Below, piece after piece: positions 24,860 to 30,350 of a stretch of DNA of 32,979 nt; position 1 is the first letter of the stretch; the number at the start of each line of letters is the position of its first letter. The notes under the pieces are model-generated. The model did not search any database and was not told the origin of the DNA. It was given only the letters and a program-made list of their open reading frames with translations. A program made the translations under genes and the position numbers. This DNA is from Magnetococcales bacterium. GTDB lineage: Bacteria > Pseudomonadota > Magnetococcia > Magnetococcales > JADFYX01. The stretch spans positions 1 through 32,979 of the forward strand of contig JADFZU010000030.1 of NCBI GenBank assembly GCA_015232365.1, given 5' to 3'.

Positions 24860-26521
24860 TTAATCAGCTTTTAATACTAAGCGTGGAACAGGTTTCACAT
24901 TAAGGTCGAGAATCTGCTGGGCATTTTTGGCTATTGCTGTCTCATGGGAGCAGATTACCATGGTATGTTTCTGCTCTAACATCTCATTCATCACCTGGAC
25001 AACCGCCCTACTTCCAACTTGATCCATACCACTTAGCGGTTCATCAAAAACAATCAGGCGGCCGTTGGTAGTCAAAGCTCTAGCCATTGCCAATCGCCTG
25101 CGAATTCCCACCGAGAGTCTTGCTCCACCATTTTGAATCTTGGTATCCAATCCATCTGGAAGCTGATCTAAAAATGTCTTCAACCCAGCCCTATGCATAC
25201 AGTTTTTCAACCCCTCATCATCCATTTCAGGATTTAAGGTTGTCAGGTTATCCCTGATGGTTCCGTCTAAAAAAGTCGGCTCTTGAGGTAGGTAGACAAG
25301 CTGCTTTCGCCACCAGTCAGCACTAACCTGGGATAGAATCACCCCGTCAACAAAAATCTCTCCCCGTGTTGGCTCAACCAGCCAGGCGATCATTTTTGCT
25401 ATTGTGCTTTTTCCCGAACCATTACCGCCAGTGACAATTATAGAGTTACCAGGTTTAAGGGTAAAAGAGAGAGACTCAAAAATAGGTGCTGTAGCTTCCG
25501 GGTAGGAAAAGGATACGTCACGAAACTCCAACTGACCTTTGTAAGTAGCTAGCTCAGCACCATCACGGCGTTCACTTGGCAGCCCAACAACCTTGTCAAT
25601 ATCTGCCTTGGACTCTCTGCTACGCATTAAAACTGCAACCAGTGAGGAAAACCTGCTGACAATACTCAAAGCTCGTCCAGCAAGTATATTGACGCCAATT
25701 ATCGTCCCAATTGGCATCAGGCCGTCTACTGCCTGAGCCGCTCCAAAACCTATAACCAGAATTACCAAACTAAATGATGAAAATTGAATCAGGGATTGGT
25801 TCAGGTTTTGTGACTGCCCCAACTGAATACGAAAACTCTGTGCAATATTGTTTAATTTTTGCCACTGCTGCATAAGCAGGCTGTGACCGTTAAAAGCCCG
25901 TATTGTATCAATATCAGTCAAAACAGAACGGCTTATAACAGCAACTTGTGCGTTGGCGTTGTTCATCTCACGGGTTGCGATACCGCTACGCCAGCCACCA
26001 AACACCCCAAGAGAGAACGATAGAATCAACATTCCAGTAACAATAAGCCCTAATTTGGTGTTGATCATATAGACCGCGCCCAGATAAAAAAGAGCAAACG
26101 GAAGATCAACTATTGTTAAAATGTTGTTTGGTGAAAAGGCAGAAGATAACATCTCAAGACCGCTAAAGGCTTTACGCCCCTCGCCTTGGGGAAGCTGGTC
26201 CAAAACACTGTATTTTGCTGTAAGGCACGATTTGAATAGAGAGTCACCAACTGTTTGGTCTTTTGGAACCTGGAGTGCAACACAGACACGGTATCTTAAA
26301 CGGCGGAGAAAAAACTCAAACAGCCCAGCGATAACAGCACCAATTGTCAATGTTGCCAGGGTTGAGTCCACACCACTATTGACATAACGGTTAAGAACCT
26401 GCATCACATAGAGTGAAGAAGCCAGCCCAAGAATGTTGACCAGTGCTGACGATAGCAAAATTTCTGTTATTAGCAGTTTTTTACTTGGAGGTGTGCTTTC
26501 TGTAGAGTCTGAACTTTTCAA
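24860..26521 (-). CDS. type I secretion ABC transporter (permease-ATPase)
   Basis: This inner-membrane exporter drives substrate export through HlyD and TolC. It has 553 residues: a six-helix TM domain (about 20-300) and an ATPase domain (about 330-553). Walker A is GGNGSGKST (365-373), the Q-loop LPQEP (411-415), Walker B LIVFDEP with Asp493/Glu494, and the switch His526 in CSHE. The ABC signature is LSVGI in place of LSGGQ. No N-terminal C39 or C39-like domain is present, so it resembles PrtD/HasD size classes rather than HlyB/LapB. The start is TTG at 26521 with AGG about 9 nt upstream; the next ATG falls inside the first TM helix. It follows the SPOR lipoprotein gene by 118 nt, a stretch with no visible feature. 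Confidence 0.92.
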   Translation of the reverse strand: MKSSDSTESTPPSKKLLITEILLSSALVNILGLASSLYVMQVLNRYVNSGVDSTLATLTIGAVIAGLFEFFLRRLRYRVCVALQVPKDQTVGDSLFKSCLTAKYSVLDQLPQGEGRKAFSGLEMLSSAFSPNNILTIVDLPFALFYLGAVYMINTKLGLIVTGMLILSFSLGVFGGWRSGIATREMNNANAQVAVISRSVLTDIDTIRAFNGHSLLMQQWQKLNNIAQSFRIQLGQSQNLNQSLIQFSSFSLVILVIGFGAAQAVDGLMPIGTIIGVNILAGRALSIVSRFSSLVAVLMRSRESKADIDKVVGLPSERRDGAELATYKGQLEFRDVSFSYPEATAPIFESLSFTLKPGNSIIVTGGNGSGKSTIAKMIAWLVEPTRGEIFVDGVILSQVSADWWRKQLVYLPQEPTFLDGTIRDNLTTLNPEMDDEGLKNCMHRAGLKTFLDQLPDGLDTKIQNGGARLSVGIRRRLAMARALTTNGRLIVFDEPLSGMDQVGSRAVVQVMNEMLEQKHTMVICSHETAIAKNAQQILDLNVKPVPRLVLKAD

Positions 26522-26639
26522 AACTTTAACCTGAGTTGGTTTATATTTGGATAGAATTTTTTAAAAAATCATGGATGTTACTAACTATATCAAAAACTAG
26601 AGAGCCATTCAAAAAAAAGAAAAACAGATTGTATACAGC

Positions 26640-29600
26640 CTATTCAGCAACTACACTTTTTAGCAGTCGCTTGGGAATAATGAATGAGGGTCTATGCTCA
26701 ATTTTTTGGTAGTTTTTACTAACCTCTTTTGCCCGGTCAATGCTCTGGAAAAGACCTATTAAAATCTTCTTGAGTTTTATACCTTTTTTATCTATTGACG
26801 GCCAAACAACAACCTTATACCCCCTCTCAGCAAGGTGGGAAACCAACTCATCAACCGCCAACTCATCGTATAGTGCAGCTACCTGTACTGCATACCTCCA
26901 ACTCTTAGAGTTAGGTGCAGAAGGTGAAGGTAGATCAACTTTTTCTACATCAATAATTTGGGTAGGAACAACCCCTTGCTCCATGGCTTTTTCAATATCA
27001 GACGACATATTCTCTTCACCCATTAGAATACTAACAGGCACAACTACTGAACTTTCATGCTCATGCTCACTATAGTGTCTTCGCACTTTTACTGCCTGCT
27101 CTACATCTTTGAAAACACCAAGGAGAATCCGGCGAAACCTTCGACCATTTTCATCTTCTGCTTCCCAAAAAAATGGCGAATAACCAACTCTACTTAGATG
27201 ATTAACCATCTTTTCAGCAACTTGGTCTTCATAAACTGCCGAAACCTGTACTGCATAATGCCAAGGCATTAATTCAGACAGATCAACTCTGGAACTGTTT
27301 ATCTGTTTATAGGTGAGGTTCGATTGAGGCAACGGTTTTAGATTGGGTTTTCCAACTCTCCTTACCATCGTCAACTTTTCTGCCTTGGCTTTTTCTCTTG
27401 CAAGCTTTTCTGCTTTAGCCTTTTCGGCTCTCTCTCTAGCTAGCTTTTCTGCCTTGGCTTTTTCAGCTCTCTCTTTAGCTAGCTTTGCTGCCTTGGCTTT
27501 TTCTCTAGCAAGCTTTTCTACTTTAGCCTTTTCGGCTCTCTCTTTAGCCAACTTAGCTGCCTTGGCTTTTTCAGCTTTTACTCTAGCTTCCTCGGCGGCA
27601 TTGGCTGCTTGAACAAATTTAGTCGGCTTTTTTTCATGAACACTATTTTTTGCTTTTTTAAAATCAATTACTGAACTAGGAGGGGCTAGCATACCACCTT
27701 CAATCTGATGTTTTGAGACAATGAATGCCGGCTTACTCTCCTGTTTACTATAAAACTCCTGAACTTTTTTAGCCTTAACAAAGCTTTTGTAGAGACCGAT
27801 CCAGACCCGTTGCATTTTTTTGCCACTCTTATCTTTAGACTCCCAAACAAAAGTTGAGTAGCCCTTCTTATGAAGCTGCTCTAACAACTCAACTATCAAG
27901 CCTTTTTCGTAAACAGCAGCAACTTGAACTGCATAACGCCAATCAAGCTTGGCAAAATCATTTTGCTTTTCAACCACCTCCTTAGTGGATTTTGGTTTTT
28001 CAATCTTTTTTGCTGCAACAACCTGTTTAGTTTTGGCTTTATAAGGTTTTGCAACAGTTTTTGCTATAACTTTCGGAGAAATATTAGCTATTTTAACCCC
28101 TGCTGCTTTGGTAATGGCTGGAGAATCAAGCAGCTCTTCTGGAGGAATAGATGTTAGTGGCGAACCAGCCTCTTTTTTCCATCTTCTCTCCACCTCCTGT
28201 CTGGCATTAGCTTCATAAGCAGCCTGTTGCTCCTCAACAGCAGGAAGGTTCAAAGCCGTCAACACTGCCAAGGTCTGCACCTCACTGTGCCAACGAAAAT
28301 TACGCAGCTCAATATTTTTTGCCAGGGTCTTGACGGAACGGTTTTGAATTTTTCTAAACGGAAGAAGATCAAAACCGATGGATGACTGCAAACGGCCTAC
28401 TGAGTTGTGAAAACGGCCATAATCTTCATAACGCTCAACCTTGTTGAACAGCGACTTGGAAGCAGTGTCTACATATGCCAGATGGTCAAATGCCCACTGT
28501 ATGCCCTGGTTACTAACAAAACTCTTGTACGGCTCGATTTTTTCTGGATATTCTCTTCTTTTTTTTATAGCTTTTCTCGCCTCAATATACTCACTATAGG
28601 CTATGTTGACTTGAGCAATAATAGCCATGGAAATATCAATAGGCATCGGTGTGGCCTGCCCCGTTTTTTTTCTCTCTAGGTTGAAGAGCTTTCCTGCCAT
28701 ATTGACACCAGCTTTCTCCCATTTTTTACTGTTCAAAGCTTGACTCTCTCCACCACTGCCAGGAAGAGCAAGGTTAAAGTCGTTCATGGCTTTTTCAAGA
28801 GATTCTCTGGTTTCAACTATATTGACAGAGTTAACCGCCTGCTCAGTCTGAAGTTCTGGCCTTAACAGTATCGCCAACTGCTCCATCTGCGGCAGAGAGA
28901 GCGGCAAGGTTGAATCCACCATCTGTTCTTGACTGGAATCCAGCAGTTTTAAAGGCAGATCCGGGTTATGTTTTATTAAAATTGCAAACTCACTTTGGGC
29001 AAACTGAAACTCAGACTTCAACTGCTCCAAACGACGAATAACATCAAGCATGGTCAACTGATATTGAAGTATTTCTGTGGGAAACCTTCTACCTTTTTTT
29101 TCAATTGCACGAGCCTTTTTCATCGATTCATTTGCCATCTCAAGGATCAACTCAAGCTCTGGCAAGCTCTGTTGGGCAGCAACAACCTTCCAATATCCAG
29201 TTCTCGCCTCCTGCATTAAATTTTCGATCATTTTCCGTCGCAACTCGTCAAACACCTGGTCTTCGTTAGGTAGTTGTTGCAGATAAAAATGGTTTATCCC
29301 TGAATCCAGAAGGTTCCAAACTGTAGCTAAATGTGACTTTTGAGAACCGGTATCATATGACTGATACAGCTCTTCAGCTATCACATTTGCTGGAAGGTAA
29401 CTGCCTGTTATATCAATTTTAGGCGGAAATTTTTTCTGGTCAAACACAGATGATGGTGCTGGGTTGCGAAGAGCAGAACCAACCCTACTCTGCTTTGCTG
29501 CTCTCTGCCTGGCTTTATAGCTATACAGTTTCTCAATTCGTGCCGCCAAATTGTATTTAATAGCTCTGGCTATTACCATCTCAATGGAGAGCATGTTGCC

Positions 29601-29792
29601 AGATTGTTTTTGATTAACGTAATCTTGCTGTTTTTTTTCTAATTTTTTAGGTTTGATTATGAGATTATCATCTGGTGCTAAAGTTATTGATTTATCCTGG
29701 TTGGCACAACCACCACCAACCAACGCAACCACAAAGAAGATAGCAGGCACAAAGAAGCTCACGAAAATGTTGGTTTTACCAGCCATTCTCAT
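26640..29792 (-). CDS. lipoprotein with TolC-like domain, Lys/Ala-rich stalk and three SPOR domains
   Basis: The first 31 residues form a signal sequence ending VGGGC, a probable lipobox. Residues about 45-540 are helical and TolC-like (SIEMVIARAIKYNLAARIEK, QYQLTMLDVIRRLEQLKSEF, LRPELQTEQAV). Three SPOR domains lie at about 614-690, 842-917 and 962-1047. Each opens with YAVQV(A/S)A(V/L)Y and contains a GYS/GYK...KKxxxVxIGLxxS-like block. Between SPOR 1 and 2 is a highly charged helix of 13-residue units (731-807). SPOR domains bind peptidoglycan stripped of stem peptides. The protein could fix a secretion complex to the wall or to division sites. ATG 29792 has GGGA 7 nt upstream. It is the first gene of the minus-strand train, divergent from the adhesin. 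Confidence 0.85.
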   Translation of the reverse strand: MRMAGKTNIFVSFFVPAIFFVVALVGGGCANQDKSITLAPDDNLIIKPKKLEKKQQDYVNQKQSGNMLSIEMVIARAIKYNLAARIEKLYSYKARQRAAKQSRVGSALRNPAPSSVFDQKKFPPKIDITGSYLPANVIAEELYQSYDTGSQKSHLATVWNLLDSGINHFYLQQLPNEDQVFDELRRKMIENLMQEARTGYWKVVAAQQSLPELELILEMANESMKKARAIEKKGRRFPTEILQYQLTMLDVIRRLEQLKSEFQFAQSEFAILIKHNPDLPLKLLDSSQEQMVDSTLPLSLPQMEQLAILLRPELQTEQAVNSVNIVETRESLEKAMNDFNLALPGSGGESQALNSKKWEKAGVNMAGKLFNLERKKTGQATPMPIDISMAIIAQVNIAYSEYIEARKAIKKRREYPEKIEPYKSFVSNQGIQWAFDHLAYVDTASKSLFNKVERYEDYGRFHNSVGRLQSSIGFDLLPFRKIQNRSVKTLAKNIELRNFRWHSEVQTLAVLTALNLPAVEEQQAAYEANARQEVERRWKKEAGSPLTSIPPEELLDSPAITKAAGVKIANISPKVIAKTVAKPYKAKTKQVVAAKKIEKPKSTKEVVEKQNDFAKLDWRYAVQVAAVYEKGLIVELLEQLHKKGYSTFVWESKDKSGKKMQRVWIGLYKSFVKAKKVQEFYSKQESKPAFIVSKHQIEGGMLAPPSSVIDFKKAKNSVHEKKPTKFVQAANAAEEARVKAEKAKAAKLAKERAEKAKVEKLAREKAKAAKLAKERAEKAKAEKLARERAEKAKAEKLAREKAKAEKLTMVRRVGKPNLKPLPQSNLTYKQINSSRVDLSELMPWHYAVQVSAVYEDQVAEKMVNHLSRVGYSPFFWEAEDENGRRFRRILLGVFKDVEQAVKVRRHYSEHEHESSVVVPVSILMGEENMSSDIEKAMEQGVVPTQIIDVEKVDLPSPSAPNSKSWRYAVQVAALYDELAVDELVSHLAERGYKVVVWPSIDKKGIKLKKILIGLFQSIDRAKEVSKNYQKIEHRPSFIIPKRLLKSVVAE
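27373..27590 (-). repeat. 39-bp-type coding repeat (AEKAKAEKLARER units)
   Basis: The DNA encodes about six units of 13 or 10 residues, AEKAKxEKLARER or AKAAKLAKER, inside the SPOR lipoprotein. The composition predicts one long charged helix. Length variation between strains would be expected. Confidence 0.8.
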
Positions 29793-30165
29793 AGCATTCC
29801 CATTGAGTTGTTATACTCAATACAACCAAAACAACCAGCCAAAAACATGCACACAAACCTTTTTCTTTGCTTTTCCCATATTTTACAACCTATACATCCC
29901 ACTGCCTATGTGCATTTACTGTGCCTTAAAAAAATTTGATCAAACAATTTCCTGAAAAATTATATATATATATTTATTATTAAATAAAAAAATATATATT
30001 CTTTATAATTCAATAAATAGTTCACATTTTATAAACAGCAAAAAGTGCCTACTTTAAAGTAACTTAGACAAAAAATTTTGCCTTATAAATCTTATATATC
30101 AATATAAAAAAAATGCATGGCAAGAGATCTTATCTACACTCTTTTTGTCCAAGTAGAAACACAGA

Positions 30166-30179
30166 TTAACACTTGTTAA
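30166..30179. promoter_or_regulatory. dyad TTAACA-CT-TGTTAA upstream of the adhesin promoter
   Basis: Perfect 6-bp arms with a 2-nt spacer end 19 nt upstream of the predicted -35 box. The position suits an activator or repressor site. The regulator is unknown. Confidence 0.35.
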
Positions 30180-30198
30180 CAGCATTAAAATTAAATGC

Positions 30199-30227
30199 TT
30201 GAAATAATGGAGAAAAAGTAATATGAT
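30199..30227 (+). promoter_or_regulatory. sigma-70-like promoter of the giant adhesin
   Basis: TTGAAA (30199-30204) and TATGAT (30222-30227) each match consensus at five of six positions and are separated by exactly 17 nt. Transcription would start near 30234, giving a leader of about 117 nt. The -10 box lies inside the left arm of the inverted repeat, which suggests operator-type control. Confidence 0.5.
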
Positions 30228-30297
30228 TCACATCTGCATTGTAAAAGGCGTTTTAAGCTATGTTTTCTATCGCTTTTTACCTGGCAGAAATCATATT
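30220..30297 (+). promoter_or_regulatory. nested inverted repeat / structured leader before the adhesin
   Basis: Three nested pairs occur: AATATGATT (30220-30228) with AATCATATT (30289-30297); TCTGC (30233-30237) with GCAGA (30284-30288); GTAAAAGGCG (30241-30250) with CGCTTTTTAC (30271-30280), the last with one G-T pair. The apical loop is 20 nt. If transcription starts near 30234, the two inner stems lie at the 5' end of the mRNA while the outer arms would act as DNA. It does not match a riboswitch class I know. Confidence 0.55.
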
Positions 30298-30350
30298 TAC
30301 ATAATCAGATTTATATCTATTTATTTTTGATTTATAGCTGGGGAATTATC

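Larger units (their letters stand above)
29793..30350. other. 558-nt divergent control region between the secretion operon and the adhesin
   Basis: No gene is visible. The DNA is extremely AT-rich (for example 29955-30010), the type of sequence bound by H-NS-like silencers. It holds a TTAACA-CT-TGTTAA dyad (30166-30179), a sigma-70-like promoter (30199-30227) and a nested inverted repeat (30220-30297) facing the adhesin. The minus-strand promoter of the secretion operon must also lie here; I could not single one out. Confidence 0.6.

Noticed and set aside
30220-30350. c-di-GMP riboswitch in the adhesin leader
   Set aside because: The nested stems are real, but the conserved GGxxACGCACAGGGCAAACC-like core of class I is absent and I see no class II pseudoknot pattern.
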